A model generated the notes under the pieces. It ran no database searches. It was not told where the DNA came from and worked only from the letters and a program-made list of their open reading frames with translations. From Aquirufa rosea (lineage in GTDB: Bacteria > Bacteroidota > Bacteroidia > Cytophagales > Spirosomataceae), in assembly GCF_004118285.1 (NCBI RefSeq), contig NZ_SDHY01000006.1:62001-126000 (forward strand): 64,000 nt of DNA. The letters run 5' to 3'. Shown here in pieces: positions 44,406-54,022 of the stretch (positions are counted from its first letter, which is position 1; every line of letters starts with the position of its first letter). The position numbers were made by a program, and so were the translations under genes.

Positions 44406-47249
44406 ATGAAAAAATTATTCCTTTTTGATGCAATGGCGTTGATTTATCGTGCCCATTTTGCCTTTGCTAAAACCCCAAGAATTTCATCAAAAGGAATCAA
44501 TACGAGTGCAGTTTTTGGATTTACCAATACTATTTTAGAAGTCATTCAAAAAGAAAAACCTAACTATTTAGGGGTAGCGTTTGATACTTCTGCTCCTACC
44601 TTTCGACATGTAGAATATACGCCATATAAAGCGCAGCGACAGGTGCAACCAGAAGATATCACCATTGCCATTCCGTATGTTAAACGTTTGGTAGAGGCCA
44701 TGGATATTCCCCTACTCATCATGGATGGCTATGAGGCTGATGACATTATTGGCACCATAGCAAAAAAGGCCGTTAAGAAAAATCCCGAAATCGTGGTGTA
44801 TATGATGACGCCCGACAAAGATTATGGTCAATTGGTTGAGGAGCGAATCAAAATGTATAAACCCGCCTTTATGGGCAAGGGAGTAGAAATTTTAGGTCCT
44901 GAAGAAGTATGTGCCCGTTGGAACATTCAACATGTGGACCAAGTCATAGACATGTTAGGCCTCATGGGTGATGCCGTAGATAATATCCCTGGTATTCCTG
45001 GAGTAGGTGAAAAAACCGCTCAAAAACTGATTGAACAATTTGGAAGCTTGGAAAACTTACTTGAAAACACTGACCAACTCAAAGGAAAACTACAAGAGAA
45101 TTTAGTGAATTTCAAAGAACAAGGTTTACTTTCTAAGCATTTGGCACGAATTCTTTGCGAAGTACCTATCGAATATGAGGAGGAAAAGTTGCGTTATACC
45201 CCTCCCAATAAATCATTGCTTGAACCTCTTTTAGAAGAATTAGAATTTAGAACTTTAAGAAAAAGAATTTTGGGAGAAGAAGCTACTCCAGAACCAGCAG
45301 CCACTAAAACAAAATCCGGACCCAAGGTAGCCTCTAACCAGATGGATATGTTTGGAAGTCCTAGTCCTTCCGAAGCCTCATTTACTACAGAATCTAACGG
45401 AGATGAGGATGAATCTGAAGCATTTACATCATTTGCCAACTTGGAAAATACTCCACATCAATACCATTTGGTTCAAGGTGAAGCCGCAATCAAAGGGTTA
45501 ATCAGTTATTTATCTAGACAATCTTCCTTCTGTTTTGATACCGAGACTACCAACATCAATGCCATTGATGCTGAATTAGTGGGTATGTCTTTTTCCTACC
45601 GAAAGGGAGAAGCTTTTTATATTCCATTTCCCGAGAACGGGGCTGCTTGTCAACAACAAATCGATTTGTTCAAGGAGCTTTTTGCGAATGAAAACATTCA
45701 AAAAATTGCACAAAATATCAAATATGATATGAGTGTGCTGGCTAATTATGGCATAGAGATCCAAGGTGAAACCTACGATACCATGTTAGCTCATTACTTA
45801 ATCGAGCCAGAAAAACGGCATAACATGGATGCTTTATCCATGACTTACTTGCATTATGAACCCATGTCCATCGAAAAGCTGATTGGCAAAAAAGGAGCCA
45901 AACAGGGAAATATGCGTGAGGTTCCTCTGGAACTAATCAAAGAATATGCCGCAGAGGATGCTGATATCACTTGGCAAATCAAACCTCATTTGGATCAATT
46001 GATGGCTAAGAATGATAAAACACTACAACTCTTCAAAGAAGTGGAAATGCCCTTAGCAAGAGTTTTATCTAACATTGAGCGAGAAGGGGTATTATTGGAT
46101 ATTCCATTTTTAAAGGAAATGTCGAACACCTTGGAAAAAGACTCCACGGAGGTTCAAAAACAAATATTTGAGCTGGCGGGTGAATCATTCAATATCGCAT
46201 CCCCGAAGCAACTAGGTGAAGTTTTATTTGAAAAATTAAGACTAGACCCCAAAGCAAAAAAGACCAAAACTGGTCAATACATGACGGGAGAAGAGGTTTT
46301 ATCCAAATTAGAATCGGAACATAAAATCGCTTCCCTGATATTAGATTTTAGAGAATTACAAAAACTGAAATCGACTTATGTGGATGCTTTACCTCAACTG
46401 ATTTCTCCTAAAACAGGTCGAATCCATACTTCCTTTATGCAGGCAGTTACAGCAACAGGTCGACTGTCCTCCAAAGATCCCAATTTGCAAAACATTCCTA
46501 TTCGGACTGTGAGGGGAAGAGAAATTAGAAAAGCCTTTATTCCTAGAAATGAGGATTACCAAATATTATCGGCCGATTATTCTCAGATAGAATTACGCAT
46601 CATGGCAGCATTCTCGCAAGATGAATCTATGTGCGAAGCGTTCAATAAGGGTTTAGACGTACATAAGGCGACCGCCTCCAAAGTTTTCCAAGTGCCTTTA
46701 GAAGAAGTGAGTGCCGATATGAGGAGAAAAGCTAAGACCGTCAATTTTGGTATCATTTATGGCGTATCTGCCTTTGGGCTTGCGGCACAAATAGGCATTT
46801 CTCGGACCGAGGCAAAAGAAATAATTGACCAATATTTCATTGAATTCCCTAAAGTCAAAGCATATATGGACCAAAGCATAGCTAAAGCTCGTGATTTTGG
46901 CTATGTGGAAACTGTATTAGGTAGAAGAAGGTATTTAAAAGATATTCTTTCTGCCAACATAAATGAGCGGGGTTTTGCCGAGCGAAATGCCATCAATGCT
47001 CCCATTCAAGGTTCTGCTGCAGACATGATTAAAGTGGCCATGATTCAGATTCAAGATTTTCTCTGGAAAGAAAACCTTAAATCAAAAATGATTCTGACCG
47101 TACACGATGAATTAGTATTTGATGCTCATATGGATGAAATTGGCTACCTTCGTGAAAGAATAGACAAAATCATGTGTTCTGCACTGGATTTGGGCGTGGT
47201 TATTGAAACGGGTATCGGAGTGGGTGCCAACTGGTTAGAAGCCCATTAA
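44406..47249 (+). CDS. polA: DNA polymerase I
   Basis: The repair and Okazaki-fragment polymerase. The 5'-nuclease domain (1 to about 290) has FLFDAMALIYRAHFA and DNIPGIPGVGEKTA. A linker of about 60 residues follows. The 3'-5' exonuclease domain (about 360-545) keeps its acidic residues (CFDTETTNINAID at about 375-387, NIKYDMS, YAAEDADITW), so proofreading should be active. The polymerase domain has TGRLSSKDPNLQNIPIR, the catalytic SADYSQIELRIMA (about 722-734), RRKAKTVNFGIIYG and TVHDELVFDAH. The length of 947 residues is normal. It precedes a GT2 gene by 10 bases. Confidence 0.97.
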   Translation: MKKLFLFDAMALIYRAHFAFAKTPRISSKGINTSAVFGFTNTILEVIQKEKPNYLGVAFDTSAPTFRHVEYTPYKAQRQVQPEDITIAIPYVKRLVEAMDIPLLIMDGYEADDIIGTIAKKAVKKNPEIVVYMMTPDKDYGQLVEERIKMYKPAFMGKGVEILGPEEVCARWNIQHVDQVIDMLGLMGDAVDNIPGIPGVGEKTAQKLIEQFGSLENLLENTDQLKGKLQENLVNFKEQGLLSKHLARILCEVPIEYEEEKLRYTPPNKSLLEPLLEELEFRTLRKRILGEEATPEPAATKTKSGPKVASNQMDMFGSPSPSEASFTTESNGDEDESEAFTSFANLENTPHQYHLVQGEAAIKGLISYLSRQSSFCFDTETTNINAIDAELVGMSFSYRKGEAFYIPFPENGAACQQQIDLFKELFANENIQKIAQNIKYDMSVLANYGIEIQGETYDTMLAHYLIEPEKRHNMDALSMTYLHYEPMSIEKLIGKKGAKQGNMREVPLELIKEYAAEDADITWQIKPHLDQLMAKNDKTLQLFKEVEMPLARVLSNIEREGVLLDIPFLKEMSNTLEKDSTEVQKQIFELAGESFNIASPKQLGEVLFEKLRLDPKAKKTKTGQYMTGEEVLSKLESEHKIASLILDFRELQKLKSTYVDALPQLISPKTGRIHTSFMQAVTATGRLSSKDPNLQNIPIRTVRGREIRKAFIPRNEDYQILSADYSQIELRIMAAFSQDESMCEAFNKGLDVHKATASKVFQVPLEEVSADMRRKAKTVNFGIIYGVSAFGLAAQIGISRTEAKEIIDQYFIEFPKVKAYMDQSIAKARDFGYVETVLGRRRYLKDILSANINERGFAERNAINAPIQGSAADMIKVAMIQIQDFLWKENLKSKMILTVHDELVFDAHMDEIGYLRERIDKIMCSALDLGVVIETGIGVGANWLEAH

Positions 47250-47259
47250 AAAGTAAATT

Positions 47260-48252
47260 GTGAAGATATCAATTGCCTTGTGTACCCGTAACGGGGAAAA
47301 ATTTTTACGGACTCAATTGAGTAGCTTCGTAGATCAGACCTTACAAGCAGATGAAATTATCGTTTGCGATGAGGGCTCCACAGATCAAACATTATCTATT
47401 CTTGAACAATTCGCTGAAAAATTACCCCTTAAAATTTATAAAAATCCCCAGCAGTTAGGCACCTACCGAAATTTCGAAAAAGCCATTTCATTGTGCCATG
47501 GTGACATCATTTTCCCTGCTGACCAAGACGATTATTGGGTTCCCCAAAAGCTAGAGCGGGTTTATACCTATTTTAAGCTTCATCCAGAGATAGATGCAAT
47601 TTTTACCGATGCCTTACTTGTTGACGAGTTTGGACAAACTTCCGGCAAAAAATTATGGGAATCATTTCGGTTTAGACAAAAGCAGCAAGAGGACTGGAAA
47701 AAAGGAAAATCGTTGGAGATACTATTGGACGGCAATCGAGTAACCGGTTGCACCATGGGTATTCGAAAATCCTATTTTGAACGAGTAAGTCCTTTCCCTG
47801 ATTCATTACCTTCTTCCTTTTTACATGATGCCTGGTTAGGAATTATGGCAGCGGCGGAAAACAAGATCGACTTCATTCCTGCTACCTATGTACACTACCG
47901 TTTACATTCAGAACAACAAGTTGGAGTCAAAGGAATAGCTGGAAAACCTCCTACCCTAGTTGATCGAATTAGCAGACCACATGCTGAAAAGGTTGCTCCT
48001 TACCTAAAAACCTGGAACTTCCTATGTCAAGTGAGAGAGGCAATGTTAGACACCAACCCAAAACTTTCTTTGGAAGCATTACATACCAAAATAGAATACT
48101 TGGATAGAAGAGCTCATCTGCCTGAGACACGTTGGAAACGACTAAAACCTACTTTGTTGAACTTATTAAGTGGTTACTACCACCGTTTTAAGGACATGGA
48201 TTCAGAACCACTAGCTCCTTACTTGATGTTTTTAGGAGATTTGTTGGAATGA
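47260..48252 (+). CDS. Glycosyltransferase family 2 protein
   Basis: A GT-A fold sugar transferase, probably for a surface polysaccharide. It opens with ISIALCTRNGEKFLRTQL (about residues 3-20), then EIIVCDEGSTDQT (about 36-48) and the metal-binding PADQDDYW (about 88-95). The start is GTG at 47260, because the family begins just before this strand and there is no ATG. At 330 residues it lacks membrane helices, so it is cytoplasmic or peripheral. It follows polA by 10 bases and is likely read through from it. The sugar and acceptor are unknown. Confidence 0.87.
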   Translation: MKISIALCTRNGEKFLRTQLSSFVDQTLQADEIIVCDEGSTDQTLSILEQFAEKLPLKIYKNPQQLGTYRNFEKAISLCHGDIIFPADQDDYWVPQKLERVYTYFKLHPEIDAIFTDALLVDEFGQTSGKKLWESFRFRQKQQEDWKKGKSLEILLDGNRVTGCTMGIRKSYFERVSPFPDSLPSSFLHDAWLGIMAAAENKIDFIPATYVHYRLHSEQQVGVKGIAGKPPTLVDRISRPHAEKVAPYLKTWNFLCQVREAMLDTNPKLSLEALHTKIEYLDRRAHLPETRWKRLKPTLLNLLSGYYHRFKDMDSEPLAPYLMFLGDLLE

Positions 48253-48267
48253 CGAGTGTACCATTAA

Positions 48268-48347
48268 AATGTAGGATATCTTGTCCTGAATTAGGTTGAA
48301 TTGAGGTTGATTATTGAAATCATTTATTAAATCATTTCCCCTACATT
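48268..48347. repeat. Small element with 8-bp terminal inverted repeats (family with 16204-16312)
   Basis: AATGTAGG (48268-48275) and CCTACATT (48340-48347) are exact reverse complements. Inside, CTTGTCCTGAATTAGGTTGA and the following bases align with the element at 16204. As there, it lies between convergent genes (GT2 and aguB). The two copies have different but internally matching ends, which suggests structure is kept while sequence drifts. Confidence 0.6.
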
Positions 48348-48383
48348 CCCAATTTTACGCTTCAGATTTTTCCCACCAAAGCC

Positions 48384-49250
48384 CTAATCTACAAACCTCT
48401 TCACTATATTCTCATAGGAGTCAATACGACGATCGCGTAAAAAAGGCCAAGTTTTACGGTAATATTCACTAGATGCTACGTCCACCGGAATAACGGCTAT
48501 CTCCTCTTGATCATGCGGAGCTTGGTACATGACACGTCCAAAGGCATTAGCTACAAAACTACCACCCCAAAACTGTTGTCCATGTTCTACACCTACTCGA
48601 TTCACGGAAACTACCGGAATTCCATTGGCCACGGCATGACTTCGCTGAATGGTTTGCCAGGCCTGGTATTGTTCCCGATTAATCTCCCCATTTTTTTCTT
48701 CTAAATCCCAACCTATGGCAGTTGGATACACCAAGACCTCAGCGCCTTGTAAAGCCGTAATCCGTGCCGCCTCAGGATACCATTGATCCCAACAAATCAA
48801 CACGCCAATGTTGGCATATTGGGTCTTGAATACCTGATAGCCTAAATCTCCTGGAGTAAAGTAATATTTCTCATAATAGCCCGGATCATCCGGAATATGC
48901 ATTTTCCTGTATTTCCCCAAATAAGTACCATCGGCATCCAAAACCGCGGTGGTATTATGAAATAAACCAGCCGCTCTTTTTTCAAAAAGAGAAGCAATGA
49001 TTACTACTTTCAATTCTTTGGCTAAAGAAGCCAATTCATCTGTGCAAGGGCCCGGGATGGATTCAGCTAATTCAAAATGGCGAAGATCTTCCTCGTAACA
49101 GAAATAAATGGATTTGAATAATTCCTGTAAACAAATAACCTGTGCCCCTTTAGCGGCAGCTTCCCGAATAGCTTGTACGGTTTTGGACCAGTTTTCCTCT
49201 ACCTTTTCTGATACGGATAATTGAATGAGAGCAAAAGAAACGTTTTTCAT
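48384..49250 (-). CDS. aguB: N-carbamoylputrescine amidase
   Basis: A nitrilase-superfamily amidase that hydrolyses N-carbamoylputrescine to putrescine, CO2 and ammonia. The catalytic Glu is in CLQELFKSIYFCYEED (about residues 40-55), Lys in GKYRKMHIPDDPGYYEKYYF (about 112-131) and Cys in IGVLICWDQWYPEAAR (about 146-161). The combination with YPTAIGWD matches AguB rather than a generic nitrilase. The length of 288 residues is normal. Its start overlaps the stop of the GT9 gene by 4 bases (ATGA). AguA, the previous enzyme, is encoded 26 kb away at 21665. Confidence 0.92.
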   Translation of the reverse strand: MKNVSFALIQLSVSEKVEENWSKTVQAIREAAAKGAQVICLQELFKSIYFCYEEDLRHFELAESIPGPCTDELASLAKELKVVIIASLFEKRAAGLFHNTTAVLDADGTYLGKYRKMHIPDDPGYYEKYYFTPGDLGYQVFKTQYANIGVLICWDQWYPEAARITALQGAEVLVYPTAIGWDLEEKNGEINREQYQAWQTIQRSHAVANGIPVVSVNRVGVEHGQQFWGGSFVANAFGRVMYQAPHDQEEIAVIPVDVASSEYYRKTWPFLRDRRIDSYENIVKRFVD

Positions 49251-50212
49251 ATATGTTGAGAAGCGCTAATGATGGGTTCTAAAGATACTTTATTTAAACA
49301 GTCAAAATGACCTAAAGGACAATAATTAGTACCCTGGGTGGAGCAGGGTCTACAATCCAAGGAGCTCATTTCTACGGAAGTATACTCGGTTTGATAAGGA
49401 TAAAAACCAAAATCCGAGTGGGTAGCTCCCCATAAAACAAATAATTTCTTTTTCAATGCAGCGGCAATATGCATCATGCTAGAATCGTGTGCAATCACAA
49501 ACTCCGCTTGTTTCATTAAAGAGGCAGAACCCGCCACAGAGGTTCTGTTACACATATTGATTACCTTTTCTGGGAATAGAGTTTGTAACCTATAGGCAAA
49601 GTGTTCATCCCAGGCATCTCCAATCAAAACTAATTTCCCCTGAATGCGATCACATAATTCAATCATTTTGGGGTACGACAAGACCTTGGTGGTATATTGA
49701 GCCCCAATGGCATAAACGATGTATTTACCCTCAATTCCCCATTCTTTGGGATTTAACTCTTGTCCTTTCGGAATAAAAAAATCGAGCCCCTGACCATCTG
49801 ACCGAATATCTAACTTTTTTAAAGAATCAAAATACCTATCTACCAAGTGTTTCTTGGGTAGATAATTAATTTTCTTTTTGACCAATAATTTACGCTCGCG
49901 AGTAAACTTATCAATCTGATAAGGGATTTTACCTAACAGGAAACATAAAAGATGAGACCTAATATTTTTATGTAAATCGATGACTGCATCAAAACCTTCA
50001 TTTCTGAGTTCAGAAGCTAACTTCCACAAATTGTCCTGATAGCAGTGTACCTGATGAACATATGGATTGCCTTGCCACAAATTGGCGTAAGATTGCTTGG
50101 TAGCTACATGGATTTGCGCATTCGGATAACGCGTTTTCAAAGTCCGAATAATGGGCGTTGTCAAAACGATATCTCCCAAAGAAGAAAAACGAATGCAGAG
50201 AATTTTGTTCAT
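49247..50212 (-). CDS. Glycosyltransferase family 9 (heptosyltransferase-like)
   Basis: A GT-B fold transferase of the ADP-heptose:LPS heptosyltransferase family, acting on the cytoplasmic side of the inner membrane in lipopolysaccharide core assembly. The N-terminal ILCIRFSSLGDIVLTTPIIR (about residues 4-23) is the hallmark. Further motifs are FDAVIDLHKNIRS (about 75-87) and the C-terminal EFVIAHDSSMMHIAAALKKK (about 232-251), with WGATHSDFGFYPY. From the ATG at 50212, chosen over an upstream TTG, it is 321 residues. Four cysteines near the end (CRPCSTQGTNYCPLGHFDC) resemble a zinc-knuckle pattern seen in some family members. Confidence 0.88.
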   Translation of the reverse strand: MNKILCIRFSSLGDIVLTTPIIRTLKTRYPNAQIHVATKQSYANLWQGNPYVHQVHCYQDNLWKLASELRNEGFDAVIDLHKNIRSHLLCFLLGKIPYQIDKFTRERKLLVKKKINYLPKKHLVDRYFDSLKKLDIRSDGQGLDFFIPKGQELNPKEWGIEGKYIVYAIGAQYTTKVLSYPKMIELCDRIQGKLVLIGDAWDEHFAYRLQTLFPEKVINMCNRTSVAGSASLMKQAEFVIAHDSSMMHIAAALKKKLFVLWGATHSDFGFYPYQTEYTSVEMSSLDCRPCSTQGTNYCPLGHFDCLNKVSLEPIISASQHI

Positions 50213-50307
50213 TGGTCGCAAATAGCCTTTAAAATTAAGAAAAATCGACGGGCAAGCCTCATACTTTCATACTTTTCGGTAAATTGCGCACTAATTTGAT
50301 TGCTTTA

Positions 50308-51789
50308 ATGGAAAATAAAAAACAAGACACCGCCTCTGCTCTAAAGGATATTATTTCACATGCCAAAGAATACGGCTTCATATTTCCTTCTTCAGAAATT
50401 TACGATGGTTTACAGGCTGTATATGATTATGGCCAAAATGGTGTTGAAATTAAAAATAATTTAAAAATGGTCTGGTGGAAAGCCATGACCATGCTTAATG
50501 ATAATGTCGTAGGAATAGATGCCTCTATTTTCATGCATCCGTTGACATGGAAAGCCTCGGGTCACGTGGATTCATTCAATGATCCTATGATCGACAACAA
50601 GGATTCCAAAAAGCGTTATCGCGCAGATACCTTATTAGAAGAGCGGGCAGCACAATATGAAGCTGAAGGTCAGCCAGAAAAAGGAAAGGCATTGTTACAA
50701 AAAATGGCGAAATCCTTGGATGCCAATGACTTGGAAGCAGTTAGACAAATCATTATTGACGAAAACATCACTTGTCCTATTTCTAATACGGCCAATTGGA
50801 CTGAAGTTCGTCAGTTTAATTTGATGTTCTCTACCCAAGTAGGTGCTGTATCAGAAGATGCCAGTTTGATCTATTTACGTCCAGAGACGGCACAAGGAAT
50901 CTTTGTAAATTTTCTAAACGTTCAAAAAACGGGCAGGATGAAGATTCCATTTGGAATAGCTCAAATTGGAAAAGCTTTTAGAAATGAGATTGTCGCGAGA
51001 AATTTCATTTTCCGTATGCGTGAATTCGAACAAATGGAAATGCAATTTTTTGTGCGTCCAGGAAGTGAAATGGAATGGTACTCCACTTGGAAAGAAACTC
51101 GCATGAAATTCCACCAGGCCATTGGTTTACCTGCTTCTAAATTAAAATTCCATGATCACGAAAAATTGGCGCATTATGCGAATGCAGCAGTGGATATTGA
51201 ATATGAATTCCCATTTGGATACAAAGAAATGGAAGGAATTCACTCCAGAACTGATTTTGATTTAAAGGCGCATCAAGAATTATCTAGGAAAAAGCAACAG
51301 TATTTTGATCCGGAGATCAATGAAAATTACATTCCTTATGTCATTGAAACCTCGGTAGGTGCCGACCGTTTGTTCTTAGCAGTTCTTTGCAATGCTTACA
51401 CGGAAGAAATAGTTGGTGAAGGAGATCAACAAAAACAAAGAATTTACCTTAATTTACATCCTGCAATAGCCCCTATCAAGGTAGCGGTATTGCCTTTAGT
51501 GAAAAAAGATGGTCTCGCTGAAAAAGCTCAGGAAATCAACCGTTCACTGAAATTTGCCTTTAATACAACCTACGATGAAGGTGGCGCTATAGGTAAGCGT
51601 TACACACGTCAGGATTTAATAGGAACCCCTTATTGTGTGGTGGTCGACTACCAAACCATGGAAGACAACACGGTGACAGTACGTGATCGAAATACAATGA
51701 GTCAGGAGCGCATTTCTATAGCAGACCTAAAAGAAAAATTAGGCTATGCTGTATCGATGGAGCGTATTTTTGAAAAATTATTGGTTTAA
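50308..51789 (+). CDS. glyS: Glycyl-tRNA synthetase (single-chain, dimeric type)
   Basis: A class II aminoacyl-tRNA synthetase charging tRNA-Gly, of the eukaryote-like alpha2 type. FIFPSSEIYDGLQAVYDYG (about residues 23-41) is diagnostic. YLRPETAQGIFVNF (about 190-203), the motif 2 region GIAQIGKAFRNEI (about 217-229) and motif 3 YVIETSVGADRLFLAVL (about 343-359) follow. The anticodon-binding domain occupies the last 110 residues (IAPIKVAVLPLVKKDG). From the ATG at 50308 it is 493 residues; an upstream in-frame ATG at 50284 is less likely. It is followed 14 bases later by a DUF349 gene. Confidence 0.95.
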   Translation: MENKKQDTASALKDIISHAKEYGFIFPSSEIYDGLQAVYDYGQNGVEIKNNLKMVWWKAMTMLNDNVVGIDASIFMHPLTWKASGHVDSFNDPMIDNKDSKKRYRADTLLEERAAQYEAEGQPEKGKALLQKMAKSLDANDLEAVRQIIIDENITCPISNTANWTEVRQFNLMFSTQVGAVSEDASLIYLRPETAQGIFVNFLNVQKTGRMKIPFGIAQIGKAFRNEIVARNFIFRMREFEQMEMQFFVRPGSEMEWYSTWKETRMKFHQAIGLPASKLKFHDHEKLAHYANAAVDIEYEFPFGYKEMEGIHSRTDFDLKAHQELSRKKQQYFDPEINENYIPYVIETSVGADRLFLAVLCNAYTEEIVGEGDQQKQRIYLNLHPAIAPIKVAVLPLVKKDGLAEKAQEINRSLKFAFNTTYDEGGAIGKRYTRQDLIGTPYCVVVDYQTMEDNTVTVRDRNTMSQERISIADLKEKLGYAVSMERIFEKLLV

Positions 51790-51803
51790 ACACGCAAACA
51801 ACG

Positions 51804-53723
51804 ATGAGTATGATGACCGAAGAGACATCCAAACCAAAAGCTGAAGAGACGGAAATAGTCAACACCACTACCCAATCACCTGAAGGGACAGCTAAGGTGG
51901 AAGAAAGTCCTGAAGCAATGGATTTAAGCAGTCCGACAGAAACCATTTTCCAAGCAGATGACAAAGCCGTGGAATATCCTATCCTTGAAGATAGACATTC
52001 CAAAGAGCATATACATCAGTTTTTTGGTAAGTTGAAAGACATCGTGGTACATCATGCTGGTGCGGCAGTATATAAAAAGGTAGATGAGTTAATCAAAGAA
52101 GCTAAAGAATCTTGGGATCAAATCAAACAAGCGGAACGTCAAGCAGCCTTAGACAAATTTAAAGAGGCTAATGAAGGCTCTGAAGAAGGATTTACTTTTA
52201 AGGTAGATGACTTATCACAGGAAATTGATTCAGCCATTCATCTGATTAAAAAGATGCGTCAAGAATTTTTCCAGCAATTGGAAAAGGTTAGAGAAAAAGC
52301 ACTGGAAGGCAAAACTCGATTGATCAATGAATTGCGCACCCTGGTAGATGCTGATGATAATTCAGATCCAGCACATGTCAATGCTAGCTTCAAGGCATTT
52401 AAGAAAATACAAGAAGAATGGAAAAGCTTAGGTAGCGTACAGGGACCTATGAATCAGACACTTTGGCAAAGCTACCATGCACTGGTGGATCGCTTTTACA
52501 GCAACCGAAGTATCTTTTTTGAGTTGTTGGAATTAGATAGAAAAAAGAATTTTCAAGCTAAAGAAACCATTGCTGTCAAATTAGAAAGCTTGGCTGAATT
52601 GGTTCAAAAGAATGCTCCTTTGCAAAAAATAATGAAAGATGCTGAGGAGTTGTTTGATGAATATAAGCACATTGGTCCGGCTCATCGTGAGGAAAATGAA
52701 GCCCTTTGGCAACGAGTTAAAAAATCTTTGGATGTGTTATTTGAGCAGAAGCGACAAGTCAATGAAGCTCAAAAGGCAGTTTTTGAAGAAAACCTAAAGA
52801 TTAAAAAAGAATTAGCTGATTTAATGCACCACCATGCTACCTTCCAATCTTCTAGTATTGCAGAATGGAATCAAGCCTCGAAGTCGGTTTTAGCCCTGCA
52901 GGAGCAATGGGGAAAACTAAAAGGCGGATTGCCAAGGGAATCAGGCAAGGAAGTGAGCCATCAGTTCTGGTCTGATTTAAAGTTATTCTTCAAGCATAAA
53001 AGTGAGTTTTTTGCCAAGATTGATGCGGAAAGAAAAGCCAATTTAGCTGCTAAATTGCAGTTAATTGAGCAAGTAGAAGGCATTGTATCCGTGGGTACAG
53101 AAACGCCTGAAATCACTCAGCAAGTGATTGATTTACAGAAAAAGTGGAAGGAGATTGGTCATGTTCCAGAAAAACTAAAGGATCAAATTTACACCAAATT
53201 CAAAGCGGCTTGTGATGCATATTTTAACCTAAAGCGCAGCAAGGGTAAAGGAGCACAGGATGAAGAATTTGCTGCCAATTTAGGGGCAAAACAAGCTATA
53301 CTAGCTGAATTGGAAGCTATGTTAAAAGACCCGATTTTGTTAGCCAATCTAAAAGCTAAAAAAGAGGCTTGGGATGCCATTGGTTATGTGCCACGCAAAA
53401 ACGTCAAAGAAATCCAAGAGAAATTCAGGTCCACATGGAATGCCTTAATTGATTTAGCTAGAACTCAGCCGAAAGAACAACTAGCTGCTTGGGGATTTGA
53501 ATTAAAATCCATGTCTACAGACCACGGAGGGCATTCTGAGGAGCGCCGTATACCATCAGCTGATAATCGTAAGAGAATTCAGACATTGGAAAACGATATC
53601 GCTGTATTAACCAATAACTTAGAGTTTTTTGCTAAATCGAAAGGGGCAGATAAATTGCGTGGAGAGGTAGAAAAGAAGATTGCACAGGCTCAAAAGGAAT
53701 TAGACCGACTGAAAAAAGAATAA
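51804..53723 (+). CDS. DUF349 repeat protein
   Basis: A large cytoplasmic helical protein of 639 residues, made mostly of DUF349 repeats. It opens with an acidic, low-complexity region (1-60). At least five repeats (about 130-560) each carry the phrase W..IG.VP or W..LG.V, seen as EWKSLGSVQGPM, EYKHIGPAH, KWKEIGHVPEKL and AWDAIGYVPRKN. It ends in a coiled coil (about 600-639). Homologues are widespread in Bacteroidota and other phyla, with links to DNA damage response or ribosome-associated roles that are not settled. It is co-transcribed with glyS. Confidence 0.85.
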   Translation: MSMMTEETSKPKAEETEIVNTTTQSPEGTAKVEESPEAMDLSSPTETIFQADDKAVEYPILEDRHSKEHIHQFFGKLKDIVVHHAGAAVYKKVDELIKEAKESWDQIKQAERQAALDKFKEANEGSEEGFTFKVDDLSQEIDSAIHLIKKMRQEFFQQLEKVREKALEGKTRLINELRTLVDADDNSDPAHVNASFKAFKKIQEEWKSLGSVQGPMNQTLWQSYHALVDRFYSNRSIFFELLELDRKKNFQAKETIAVKLESLAELVQKNAPLQKIMKDAEELFDEYKHIGPAHREENEALWQRVKKSLDVLFEQKRQVNEAQKAVFEENLKIKKELADLMHHHATFQSSSIAEWNQASKSVLALQEQWGKLKGGLPRESGKEVSHQFWSDLKLFFKHKSEFFAKIDAERKANLAAKLQLIEQVEGIVSVGTETPEITQQVIDLQKKWKEIGHVPEKLKDQIYTKFKAACDAYFNLKRSKGKGAQDEEFAANLGAKQAILAELEAMLKDPILLANLKAKKEAWDAIGYVPRKNVKEIQEKFRSTWNALIDLARTQPKEQLAAWGFELKSMSTDHGGHSEERRIPSADNRKRIQTLENDIAVLTNNLEFFAKSKGADKLRGEVEKKIAQAQKELDRLKKE

Positions 53724-53753
53724 AAAATATTACGATTTTTTTGGGGCAACACT

Positions 53754-53783
53754 TGCCAATTTAAGCCATGATGCTTACTTTTG
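53754..53783 (+). promoter_or_regulatory. Promoter of tRNA-Thr
   Basis: TTG at 53754-53756 and TACTTTTG at 53776-53783 with a 19-base spacer match the Bacteroidota consensus very well. The -7 box ends 14 bases before the mature tRNA. Confidence 0.7.
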
Positions 53784-53797
53784 CATACCCAATTTCA

Positions 53798-53870
<73 letters not shown>

Positions 53871-53875
53871 CTTAA

Positions 53876-53903
53876 AAGCTCAACAGAAATGTTGGGCTTT
53901 TTT
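53876..53903 (+). terminator. Terminator of tRNA-Thr
   Basis: AAGCTCAAC pairs with GTTGGGCTT (one G-U in RNA) around loop AGAAAT, followed by a run of T. It starts 5 bases after the mature tRNA end. Confidence 0.8.
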
Positions 53904-54022
53904 GTTGTCATCTGTATTTTTAACACCGCATTCACAGTAGATTTATGCTTCATTAGGTGTTGACCTGTAACCCAAAAATCACCATTCACAGACAAAAAAC
54001 TCTCATTTAAAAACTCGCTCAC

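Noticed and set aside
50029..50043. TTGTCCTGATAG word inside the GT9 gene as a third element copy
   Set aside because: The match is about 11 bases, inside conserved coding sequence, and lacks the rest of the element and its terminal repeats. A similar word at 62322 is also within a gene.
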